Below are positions 55,299 to 64,000 of a stretch of 64,000 bases of DNA, in pieces. Made by a program: the position numbers and the translations under genes. A model generated the notes under the pieces. That model was not told the origin of the DNA. It worked only from the letters and a program-made list of their open reading frames with translations, and did not search any database. This DNA comes from Canna indica (Eukaryota; Streptophyta; Magnoliopsida; Zingiberales; Cannaceae): the NCBI GenBank assembly GCA_034359265.1, contig CP136893.1, forward strand, positions 28,590,001 to 28,654,000, read 5' to 3'. Position 1 is the stretch's first letter. The number at the start of each line of letters is the position of its first letter.

Positions 55299-56662
55299 TG
55301 AAGGTTCAAATTTGCTTTTCTGCTATTATAAAAAAACAAGATTGCTCATCTACTTTATTTGAGTGCAAAGTTATCTATCAACTTATCAAACTAGTACAAT
55401 ATTACCCATCAACTTACCAAATTGGAGCAATCTTGCCCTCACAATTAAAACATCATTATAATTGATCTGTTTCATTCGTTTGACCCGAACACATTGCATC
55501 ACAATAATAAAATATTGACATGTCACACCTTAAGTTGCATAATTAAATAATAAAAATACATAAACTAACCAATAAACTCATACTAAATAGAATCCTAATT
55601 GAGCAATATTGCATCTATCGGTCTCTTCAATATAAGCTTATTAAATCACAAAAAATATTACAGGGCCACCTAAAAATAACAAAAAATTACCATCCAAAAT
55701 ATGCCAACCCCACATATCCAAAATCTCCTTAACCATAAAAATTACAAAATTCAAAATATATAAATACTATAACAACCACCAAATAAAGTGTCATCCGTAG
55801 CAATTTCTCCCTTTTGTTGCCCCTATTTGTGCTTTCTTCTACTTGAAATCCAAAATTCATTCTCCTTGAAGATATATTTTTCATTTGCATGACCATTTCC
55901 TGTAATGCATCAACTTGCTAATTAATCCTGCAATTCAGTCTCATAATTTTCTCATCCAACTTTTTATTCTCATCATGGAGTTCAAGAAGTAGAGTTTTTG
56001 ACCTCTCTATCATATCCTCATCAGTGTCATACCATAGGAAAAAATTGCACTCACTTGGTTGAAAAAAAAAATATCATAAATATCTCATATCTACACAACT
56101 CTGGTACACAACCTAAGAAACTGTAGAGAACATTATATAAAAAATAAGATTTAGTACACTTACTCCATAGCGATGACATGAATAATATCTCATACCCGGG
56201 TTTTTTTCCCGACCAATATTCGAGAATTTCAAGTTTGTTTTCACAAAAATATCTCAGTTCATGCCCTTATATATACATGAAATCATGTTTTATTCTTATA
56301 TGAGATTGTATAGAAGATGTGGTTGAAGACAACATTAAAGAGATTAATGGATGCAATATTGCTCAATTAAGACTCTATTTAATATGAGTTTAAGGGTTAG
56401 TTTATGTATTATTATTTAATTATGTTACATAAGATGTGACGTGTCAATATTTTATGACTGTGATGTCATGTGTTCGGGTCAAACGACTGAAACGGGTCAA
56501 TTATAACGGTGGGTTAACATGAGGGCAAAATTGCCATAATTTGATAAGTTGAGGGGTAACATTGCAGCAATTTGGTAAGTTGAGATATAACATTGCAGTC
56601 AAATGAAATAGAGGGGCACATTGCTCTTTTTGCAATAGTAGAGGAGCAAATTTGTACCTTCA
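55299..56662. mobile_element. Long-terminal-inverted-repeat DNA element carrying a GRF zinc-finger frame
   Basis: Left arm 55299-55640 and right arm 56330-56662 are inverted copies of about 335 bp (starting TGAAGGTNCAAATTTGC; including GAACACAT(T/G) and GTTTGACCC stretches). The 690-bp centre codes on the reverse strand for a GRF-type zinc-finger protein fragment. No transposase. Long arms suggest a Mutator-like non-autonomous element, but a clear 9-bp target duplication was not found. Confidence 0.75.
55729..56290 (-). pseudogene. GRF-type zinc-finger protein with coiled coil and C-terminal membrane segment
   Basis: Reverse strand, first exon: GHELRYFCENKLEILEYWSG, a one-base frameshift in an A run, then NPGMRYYSCHRYG. 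A GTAAGT donor follows near 56165 and exon 2 starts near 56052 with ECNFFLWYDTDEDMIERSK. The order NPG-R-YY-C ... C-FF-WYD is the zf-GRF signature. Then a heptad-like stretch (TLLLELHDENKKLDEKIMRL; QVDALQEMVMQMKN) and a hydrophobic end (TLYLVVVIVFIYFEFCNF) that could span a membrane, with the stop at 55729-55731. One TAG lies at 55918-55920. Small plant GRF proteins of this make-up are known; their function is unclear. The start codon is not certain. Confidence 0.7.
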
Positions 56663-56687
56663 TAAATAATTTGAGTGAGGTTGTCAT

Positions 56688-57153
56688 TAGAGGTGGCAAT
56701 GGGCTAGGCCCGCTTATGAGCGGCACGGGCACAGCTCAATTGGGGTTATGCCTAACCCGGCCCGACTGGGCCATGCTTGACCCGACCAAAAATATTTTGG
56801 GCCGAGCATTTCTGGCGGGCCAGACACGACCCTTTAGTGGTTAAGGGATGGGTTGGGCTCTTCCCTTGGGCATGTGGTTCATGTTGGGCATGGCCCACAC
56901 TGGCGCTAGGGTGGCCCCACCCGTAGGCCTAGCGTAGCCCATAGGCCACCCTGGCACATACTAGACTAGTTTAGCCTAGCGCTGACTAGGTCTTGGTCTG
57001 AGCCAGGCTAGGCCTGGCGGGCTGCTCAAGCCGGACCGAGCTTGAAGGGTCGGGCCAGGGTCGGGCTGGGCTGCCTTTTTGGGAATTCAGGTCATGCTTG
57101 GCAAGGCCTGACAGGTAACGAGCCTACCCGGGCACGACCAATTGCCACCTTTA
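56688..57153. mobile_element. hAT-like MITE (466 bp)
   Basis: Terminal repeats TAGAGGTGGCAATGGG (56688) and CAATTGCCACCTTTA (ending 57153), the same type as the right end of the hAT element at 55244. The interior is GC-rich with many GGCCCG/CGGGCC words. Flanks GTTGTCAT and GTTGTTGC agree in five of eight positions, a possible decayed 8-bp duplication. Confidence 0.75.
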
Positions 57154-57971
57154 GTTGTTGCAAACACATATATGATCTAGCCGAGATTTTATAATGGTCA
57201 TGTGCTAGGATTAGACTTGAAAATGGGTGTTTGAGTAAAAGAGTGAAAATGTTAGGGTGCTTGCACTTGCGAGTTTTAATTGTTCAAAAAGTAGAGTTTT
57301 TCTATTCATATGGCCGCACTTGGGTCCATATGACATTTGCGTCGTCCACTGATCGGGTCATACTGAACTGAATCAAAAAATCGAACCAAAATGTTCGATT
57401 TGGTTTCGACCCCGGTAGGTTCGATTTTTTAATCGAACCAAAAATGATTATTTGTATTCGGTTCAGCTTCGGGCCCAGAATTTGAGAACTAAATTGAACT
57501 AAAAATCAAAAAATTAAATTATTTTTTTATTTTTTTATTTTTTATTAGTCGATATTAGACCATTAGGGTCGGGAACTCAAGATTTATATGGGTGAATTGT
57601 TAATTTATGTTAAATAAGAGGGATGTCAAATTAACTTCCTTCAAGTGGCTGACTATAATTTATGTAAAATTAACAATCAGTTTATACTTTTATGCATCAA
57701 ATATGTTAAAACATGCTAAAATATGAAAACATAAGTTTTTTTTGTTACAAAATCGAACCGAACCAAAAATAGTCGGTTCGGTCTAGTTCGATTTATGCCA
57801 TATTCGGTTCGATTTTTGGATTAGATTTTTTTTAAAGAAAATTTGATTTGATTTGATTTATGTCAATTTGGTTTAGTTTAAACCTATGAAGCACCGACAC
57901 GAACACGGACACGGACACGGGGACACACCAACTTCAAAAATTTACAGGACACACACACACACATATATATA
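57154..57971. repeat. Degenerate repeat remnants
   Basis: No gene. A Copia-like piece (CCGCACTTGGGTCC, 57315), a zone of inverted TTCGATT/AATCGAA words with CGGTTCGGT (57350-57880), and a run of (GAACACGGACACGG)-type repeats with a (CA)n tract at 57889-57962. Confidence 0.5.
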
Positions 57972-58492
57972 TAGGGGTGACAATTTTATCCGCAACGGCA
58001 CCGTATCCGATCCATATCCGCAAGTAAAAATGAATATGGATACGAATATGAATTTAGAAAACTTATATCCGCGCGGATACGGTGCAGATACAGATATTAT
58101 TGTGGATCCGCACCATATCCGCAACGTATCCGCACTACCTATCCGCGTATCTGAATTACTATTTTGCACATATAAGTTATTAATATATATAAGAGCTCTA
58201 TGATAATTTCATATCAAGATGAATTTTGAAGTATATTATATATTTATTTTGGATCAATGAATTGGTAATTTATTGATTTTTTTAATTAAATATATTTTTT
58301 AAATATTTTTTTATTAAATACGGTGTGAATACGAATGCAGTGCGGATATCCACATTTGAAGCAGTGCGGATATAGATATTCATATTCACATTCGTAACAG
58401 ATACGGTGTGGATACAAATGTGCGGATATGGGGTGCGATGCGGATACAAATAATTTAGTATCCACATTGTATTTGATTCGTTGTCAATCATA
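57972..58492. mobile_element. hAT-like MITE (521 bp)
   Basis: Starts TAGGGGTGACAATTTTATCC and ends ...CGTTGTCAATCATA, imperfect inverted termini of the hAT type. The interior carries many GCGGATAC / GTATCCGC words in both orientations, so the ends can fold together. No coding frame. Confidence 0.6.
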
Positions 58493-58499
58493 ATTGAAC

Positions 58500-59245
58500 A
58501 TGAATTAAAAAAAAAAGAATATGAACATAAATAAATAAAAAATGACGCCGGACGACGTCAATGGCTTAAAATTTATATTTACTCGTTCATCAAAATTTAT
58601 ATGGCCAGCTTATAAGTTTTTTTCTCCCAAAAAGCGTGTATCACGTGGACGGTAGACGCACGTTTCCACGTCCACGCCTCTCTCATGCAATCAATAAATG
58701 ACCTTTTTATTTCCACCATCAAGCCACCGCCTAAACTCCTCCCTCCCTCCAGTTTCTGCCGCCCAAATCCATCTCAATGGTTCAATTTCCTCCGCGTTTA
58801 ATAAGGGACAATTCCGTAAATAACATGACACTCCACCATTTAATAAGTTAGAAGCAACCTTTTCCAATTTTCTAGCGACACGTGGATTACTTGGAAATCA
58901 CCACGCAACTACCCGGCCTCCGCCGATCAATGACACCTCTTATTCTTAGTAATGTATCTTACCAACATAATTACTATTATTATTATTGTCAACTGTGACT
59001 AACACAGTTAATAACAACATCTTATAAATTACATAAAGGTTTAGGGTTCGAATCTCAGTTAAATTTCTTTCTATGAATTATCGTCTGGTGTAGAACTTGC
59101 TTTCTTTGAAAAAAAAATACTATTATTATTATCAAAAAACATAATTACTATTATTAATTCAAATCGTATTAGTCGTACATTAATCCCGGTTTTCCGACCG
59201 ACGCGTCACCTATTTAAATCGATGCACCCCCAATATTTCTTCTTC
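58500..59245 (+). promoter_or_regulatory. Promoter region of the HAD phosphatase gene
   Basis: TATTTAAA at 59211-59218 is the likely TATA box, with transcription probably starting around 59240. Two CACGTG G-box cores lie upstream, near 58639 (ATCACGTGGAC) and 58878 (ACACGTGGATT). Between them and the TATA box there is a C-rich stretch and an AT-rich zone with (ATT)n tracts near 58975 and 59120. Assignment rests on position and motif only. Confidence 0.5.
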
Positions 59246-60278
59246 CCCTTCGCCTTCCATTTCCATTGCTCTGATTTGCGCGTGGTCCGTGTGGAGAATA
59301 AAATTACCAGGTCTCTCTCTCTCTCTGGCGCTGTGATCTTCTCGGCATTGTTTCTTAATCTCTTGCGCTCTTTGAATCCGGTGAGTCTCCCTTCCGTGGC
59401 TTTGGGAATAGTTTTGGATCTTCCTTTCTTTATTGTATTGTTCCATAATCTCCTGCATTCTTTGAATTTGGTGATTCTCCCTTCCGTGGCTTTGGGAATA
59501 ATTTTGGATCTTGCTTTCTTTATTGTATTGTTTCTTAATCTCTTGCACTCTTTGAATTCGGTGAGTCTCCCTTCCGTGGCTTTGGGAATAATTTTGAATC
59601 TTGCTTTCTTTATTGTTGACAGAGAAATATTGCAGAAGTTTTGGGAAAATTTACCGTGCAGAATGGGAGAATCTGAAATAAGTTGTTATGTTTTGCATGC
59701 GATCTTAAAGAGTTTTCGCCAATTGTATTGTTAATTACTTAGTCGTATATTTGGTGCTCAATAGGCTCGTCTATGCTTCCCCTTTTTGATATTGTTAAAA
59801 CTTTGGTGGTGTTCTATCTAAACTTTCTTAAATCGTCGGGGTGGAGTGGTGGACTAACATTAAGGATATGCTATTATTAAATAGCGAAGAAGATTCGAAA
59901 ACACTATTGATACACATGGCTCTGGTTGATCTGGTCGAAATTGGAAAAAGTGAATTTTTAACGATGATTACTTACAGCAGGATTTCTGGGCAATCCCGCA
60001 TTCTTGGAAGAGTATATTGACAATGGGGGGAGCTGGATTTCCTGAGCAAGGTTCTTAACATCCAAGAACTGTTTTTATCTTCCTTTTAGATTTTGAGGGA
60101 AAAAAAAACCATTTTCGTACTTGTTTCGTATTTCCCTTTAATTTGCGTCTGTATATAACTCATTTTTCTTTTAGAGACCTGGTGAGGCAAACGCCTGACC
60201 TGCTTTCGTCACCTAAAAAATGTTTGGTGATCATTTGTCGACATTGATTTCTTTTTTTAACTTTGGTTCTTTTTTTAG
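59240..60278 (+). other. 5' leader and leader intron of the HAD phosphatase gene
   Basis: A pyrimidine-rich leader (59235-59350, with a CT run at 59311-59326) reaches the splice donor CCG|GTGAGTCTCC at 59381. The acceptor TTTTTTTAG|ATTGAC at 60278 lies six bases before the start codon. A 90-bp tandem triplication (59351-59618) copies this donor. The leader intron is inferred from splice signals. Confidence 0.55.
59351..59618 (+). repeat. 90-bp tandem triplication across the leader splice donor
   Basis: Three units (59351, 59441, 59531) of 90, 90 and 88 bp, with few differences, each containing CTTCCGTGGCTTTGGGAATA and a donor-like site: GGTGAGTCTCC in units 1 and 3, GGTGATTCTCC in unit 2. 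Because 90 is divisible by 3, one frame on each strand stays open through all units. Confidence 0.9.
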
Positions 60279-60284
60279 ATTGAC

Positions 60285-61835
60285 ATGGAGCATGAAGATG
60301 TGTATCAGAAAACTCAGAGGCCTAAATATGATTGCCTTCTTTTCGGTAAGTTTTTTGGCTATATGTCTTGTGGAGTTTTCTTTTATATTTCCAGCAATGC
60401 ATGTGAGGTTTTTGACGTTTTGTTCCAATGTTGAATGTAAGAGCAAGGCCTTGATACTTTTATGACATGTGAATGCAGATCTTGATGACACCCTCTATCC
60501 ATTGAGTTCTGGCATCGCAGCCGAGTGCAGCAAGAACATTAGAGGTACACCAATGATCAAGCTCTTCTTCTAATCTGTAGTCTCTATTTGTTGTTTTTGA
60601 GCACATTGAACTTTCCTTATTTCGTGAGTTTTTGTGACGAACTTGGGATTTTCAGATTATATGCACGAGAAACTTGGGATTGAGGAAACTAAGGTACCAG
60701 ATCTATGTGCTCTTCTCTACCAAAAGTATGGGACAACAATGGCTGGTTTAAGGGTACTTTTAAAATTTTCTTTATTTCTTTCTTCTCTGAAAATTAGTCG
60801 ACTCTAGAACTAATGCCAAGTTTTTGACTTGTTGCTTAGGCCATTGGTTATGACTTCGACTATGATGATTACCACAGGTTCAATCTTATTCTTCTAATTT
60901 TTTTCTTGAGTTTTTACTATCACAATATTAGTGATAAAATGGTTGTACTGATTTTATGTGCCTTAATAGTTTTGTTCATGGAAGATTACCATATGAGATC
61001 TTAAAACCAGATCCTCTTCTTAGGCAACTCTTGTTGAGCCTTCCAATTCAGAAAGTTGTAAGTTTCTTGAGGAAAGAATTAATGATTCTCGTAGTTAAGT
61101 TTCTTTTTACTTTTTTTACTATCAAATTCAAGAACCATTCAACTATACATAGGTATTCACAAACAGTGACGAGGTTCATGCAGATAAAATGCTTAAGAAA
61201 CTAGGTCTCGCAGATTGTTTTGAAGGCATCATTTGCTTTGAGACTCTTAATCCTCCATCGTCTTCCTATGGGGTAGAAGAAGAATCAAGCGAAATTTTTG
61301 ACATCATTGACCACTTATCTAAACCAAATTCTGCTCTTGATCTACCAAAGTCACCAATCTTGTGCAAACCATCTGTGGAAGCTATGGAACATGCTCTTAG
61401 AATTGCAAACATTGATCCCCAAAGAACAGTAAGATGCATTTCTTATCTTATTGCTTCAGTTCTTATCATAATTTATTGTTGTGCTTAATGTATGATTTAA
61501 AATATGTTCTAGGTTTTCTTCGATGATAGTGTGCGCAATATTCAATCAGGAAAACACATTGGACTCCAAACTGTATTGGTAAATCTTGCATTACCCAAAG
61601 TTCTGCTCGATGCCAATTTTATGACCCTAATATATACTTTAAACATTATTTTTCATCAATTGCTTTATATTGAATGCAGATTGGTACTCCTCATAGAGTT
61701 AAAGGTGCAGATCATGCTTTAGAAAGCATCCACAATATCAAAGAAGCATTGCCTGAGTTGTGGGAGGAAGACGAGGAATCAGATAACATGCGGCACTCTG
61801 ACAAAGTTGCAATAGAGACATATGTGACTGCTTAA
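60285..61835 (+). CDS. HAD-superfamily phosphatase, pyrimidine 5'-nucleotidase / SDT1-like
   Basis: Eight coding exons: 60285-60345, 60479-60544, 60656-60753, 60840-60877, 60970-61057, 61153-61428, 61513-61578 and 61680-61835, all with GT-AG introns. They join in one open frame of 849 bases, 282 residues. Motif I is DLDDTLYP (residues 21-28; nucleophile and acid/base Asp), motif II VVFTNSD (about 117-123), motif IV VFFDDSVRN (about 210-218). The start is MEHEDVYQKTQRPKYDCLLF, placed by the exon-1 frame. The family (yeast SDT1 and plant relatives) dephosphorylates pyrimidine nucleotides and similar small phosphates; the true substrate here is not known. No signal peptide or membrane segment; probably soluble. 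A partial inverted copy follows downstream. Confidence 0.92.
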
Positions 61836-62035
61836 TTCTTCTATATCATGACTATCAGAATACCAAAAACAAAAGATACGCAAAGGACTTCACATATATG
61901 GAGGTCATTGTCTTGTTGATGTAATTTCTGTGTCTAATCAGTATGTACTCCACCAGAATAGAAAAAAATGATACGTGAAGGGGTTCATATTAATATGTAG
62001 GCCATTATGTAATTATTGTGTATGTCATTGAAAGC
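61836..62035 (+). other. 3' untranslated region and loop between gene and inverted copy
   Basis: Contains a degraded direct repeat: ACCAAAAACAAAAGATACG...GGAGGTCATTGTC (61862-61930) and AATAGAAAAAAATGATACG...GTAGGCCATTATG (61959-62015). No clear polyadenylation site was singled out. Confidence 0.5.
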
Positions 62036-63460
62036 ATGATCTGCACCTTGTGGATGCTTCTCTGATATTGTGGATGCTTTCTAAAGCATGAGGAGTAACA
62101 ATCTGCATTCAATAAAATGCAATTGATGAAAAATAATGTTTAAAAGCATATATTAGGGTCATAAAATTGGAATCGAGCAAAATTTTGGGTAATACAAATA
62201 TTTACCAATACAGTTTGGAGTCCAATGTGTTTTCCTGATTGAATATTGCGCACACTGTCATCGAAGAAAACCTAGAACATATTTCAAATCAGCACAACAA
62301 TAAATTATGATAAGAACTGAAGCAATAAGATAAGAAATGCATCTTACTGTTCTTTGGGGATCAATGTTTGCAATTCTAAGAGCATGTTCCATAGCTTCCA
62401 CAGATGGTTTGCACAAGATTGGTGACTTTGGTAGATCAAGAGCAGAATTTGGTTTAGATAAGTGGTCAATGATGTCAAAAATTTCGCTTGATTCTTCTTC
62501 TACCCCATAGGAAGACGATGGAGGATTAAGAGTCTCAAAGCAAATGATGCCTTCAAAACAATCTGCGAGACCTAGTTTCTTAAGCATTTTATCTGCATGA
62601 ACCTCGTCACTGTTTGTGAATACCTATGTATAGTTGAATGGTTCTTGAATTTGATAGTAAAAAAAGTAAAAAGAAACTTAACTACGAGAATCATTAATTC
62701 TTTCCTCAAGAAACTTACAACTTTCTGAATTGGAAGGCTCAACAAGAGTTGCCTAAGAAGAGGATCCGCGAGACCTAGTTTCTTAAGCATTTTATCTGCA
62801 TGGATCTGGTCCTTGAATTTGATAGTAAAAAAAGTAAAAAAAACTTAACTACGAGAATCATTAATTCTTTCCTCAAGAAACTTACAACTTTCCGAATTCG
62901 AAGGCTCAACAAGAGGATCTTATTTTAAGATCTCATATGGTAATCTTCCATGAACAAAAACTATTACACTATGTTTGGATAACTTTGAGTAAGGGGTTTG
63001 GAGGGGGAGGGGTTTGAAGGAGTTTGAAGGGTTTTGAAGGGGGAGGGGTTTGGAGGTTTTTGAAAGGGTTTTGAAAACCTTGTTTGGTTAAACTTCATAA
63101 AGGGTTTGGAGGGGTTTGGAGGGATTTGATAGACCGCTATGCCCTCGTTTATAATAATATATATTTTTGTTTTAAGGATACTTTTGTAATTTAACTATTT
63201 TTAATTCATTATCTCTTCAAACCCCTCCAAAACCCCCCATTTTGGGAGGTTTTGAAAATGGGTTCTAGGAGGGGTTTGAAACCCCTCCAAACCCCTCCAA
63301 ACCCCTTAAAAAAGTTATCCAAACAGGGTATTTTAGACCCCTCCGAACCCCTCCCCCTCCAAACCCCTCCGAAACCTTCCAAAACCCTCAATCCAAACAT
63401 AGTGTTAAGGCACATAAATTCAGTACAACCATCTTATCACTAATATTGTGATAGTAAAAA
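62036..63460 (-). pseudogene. Inverted partial copy of the HAD phosphatase gene
   Basis: Reverse-strand copy of intron 4 to exon 8. Exon 6 (62348-62623, 276 bp) appears identical to the original, and exon 7 (62206-62271) differs by one synonymous base. Exon 8 is scrambled (about 62040-62095). Exon 5 occurs twice: a 3' part at 62719-62766 fused to a second start of exon 6 (62767-62800), and a copy at 62887-62963 lacking an internal stretch. Intron 4 continues from 63405 after the MITE. Exons 1-4, including catalytic motif I, are absent, so no active enzyme can be made. Confidence 0.9.
62967..63404. mobile_element. PIF/Harbinger-type MITE (438 bp)
   Basis: Terminal inverted repeats CACTATGTTTGGAT and ATCCAAACATAGTG flanked by TTA on both sides. 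The interior is made of GGGTTTGGAGGGG and AACCCCTCC words in inverted arrangement. It sits in intron 4 of the inverted gene copy. Confidence 0.85.
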
Positions 63461-63525
63461 CTCTCGGCAACTCTTGTTGAGCCTTCCAACTCGAAAAGTT
63501 GTAAGTTTCTCGAGGAAAGAATTAA
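63461..63525 (+). pseudogene. Forward fragment of HAD phosphatase exon 5 and intron 5
   Basis: CGGCAACTCTTGTTGAGCC...AAGTTGTAAGTTTC matches 61023-61080 of the gene in the original orientation with a few changes. It is the outermost piece of the duplicated block. Confidence 0.75.
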
Positions 63526-64000
63526 ACAAATCAAAAGGTTTAATTCAAAACATTTATGTCGTCTTTATTTCGCATGATATGATTTCAGATGGATAGAAAT
63601 TCAGTTGAAATTGACTAGGATAAGAATCACGTGAGATAAATTTATATTTCATTCGGCGTTTGTTGAAATCTCGGATAAGAAGATAGAAAATATACGATTT
63701 TGAAATCCTATGTTTGTGTTGACTCTGGATAAAAGAGTCTATTAATAATTTAATACTTAAATTTAATTTTAACAAATTTTTATTTTAAAATTATGAAATA
63801 AAATTTAAATATTTATTTTAACATAATAATAATAATAATTGATAAAATATTTCTAAAAATTAAATTAAAATGGATTTATCACAAATATCCAACTTAAATG
63901 ACAAGAGAAGAAAAAAATCAATGATTTTAATTTCCAACCCCCCTCTCCTCCCGGAGGATATCTATATCACATTAGAATCAGATTTAGATCTGATCATATC
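63526..64000. other. AT-rich spacer
   Basis: No gene recognised. Contains an (AAT)n run near 63820 and a C-rich stretch at 63938-63955. Confidence 0.4.

Noticed and set aside
59041..59065. SINE-like B box (GGGTTCGAATC) upstream of the phosphatase gene
   Set aside because: Only the short box is present; no A box at the right distance and no poly-A tail or duplication.
59210..59548. Reverse-strand 112-codon repetitive frame over the leader repeat
   Set aside because: Open only because the unit is 90 bp; charged repetitive peptide without a family match and antisense to the gene.
62572..62790. Frame joining MLKKLGLAD to PLLRQLLLSL as a new protein
   Set aside because: It arises from the scrambled exon 6/exon 5 fusion in the inverted pseudogene and continues into intron sequence.

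Overview
The window is nuclear DNA from a flowering plant. Nearly everything in it is transposable-element sequence: Copia and Gypsy LTR retrotransposons, LINEs, and CACTA, hAT, Harbinger-like and long-inverted-repeat DNA elements. At the right end there is one intron-bearing housekeeping-type gene. No prokaryotic or organellar features were seen, and the species cannot be fixed from this sequence.

Layout. 1-2969: 3' end of a SIRE-type Copia element with its LTR, inserted in a LINE remnant (2970-3470). 3880-5524: a second, inverted SIRE LTR that truncates a Tekay/Del-like Gypsy element (Gypsy-1, 5525-17903). Gypsy-1 carries a CACTA fragment inside its reverse transcriptase and a Copia element (Copia-B, 10536-15473, TSD GATGT) inside its 3' LTR. 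17904-19507: AT-rich spacer. 19508-29620: a reverse-strand LINE split by a MITE and by a Harbinger-like element (TSD TTA), which is itself split by Copia-C (23267-28010, TSD ATGAT). 29621-32470: AT-rich DNA with a hAT transposase remnant. 32470-42970: a 2-kb fold-back element split by Gypsy-2 (32542-40864, TSD ATCTA). The 5' part of Gypsy-2 is replaced by a SIRE LTR plus the start of SIRE gag. 42975-43965: a second fold-back. About 45240-55244: a hAT element whose transposase is interrupted by a 7.1-kb CACTA element (47263-54343, TSD AAA). 55299-56662: a long-terminal-repeat DNA element carrying a GRF zinc-finger reading frame. 56688-58492: hAT-like MITEs. 58500-61990: promoter, leader and eight coding exons of a HAD-family pyrimidine 5'-nucleotidase-like gene. 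62036-63460: an inverted partial copy of that gene, interrupted by a TTA-flanked MITE.

How it fits together. Target-site duplications and reading-frame continuity across insertions give a relative order of events: LINE before Harbinger-like before Copia-C; hAT before CACTA; Gypsy-1 before its CACTA and Copia-B insertions; fold-back before Gypsy-2. All element proteins are broken by stops and frameshifts, and in the hAT and CACTA genes many stops replace tryptophan codons (TGG to TGA or TAG). The only gene that looks intact is the HAD phosphatase (282 residues). It has a 90-bp triplication across the first splice donor of its leader and a near-identical antisense copy of its 3' exons about 200 bp downstream.
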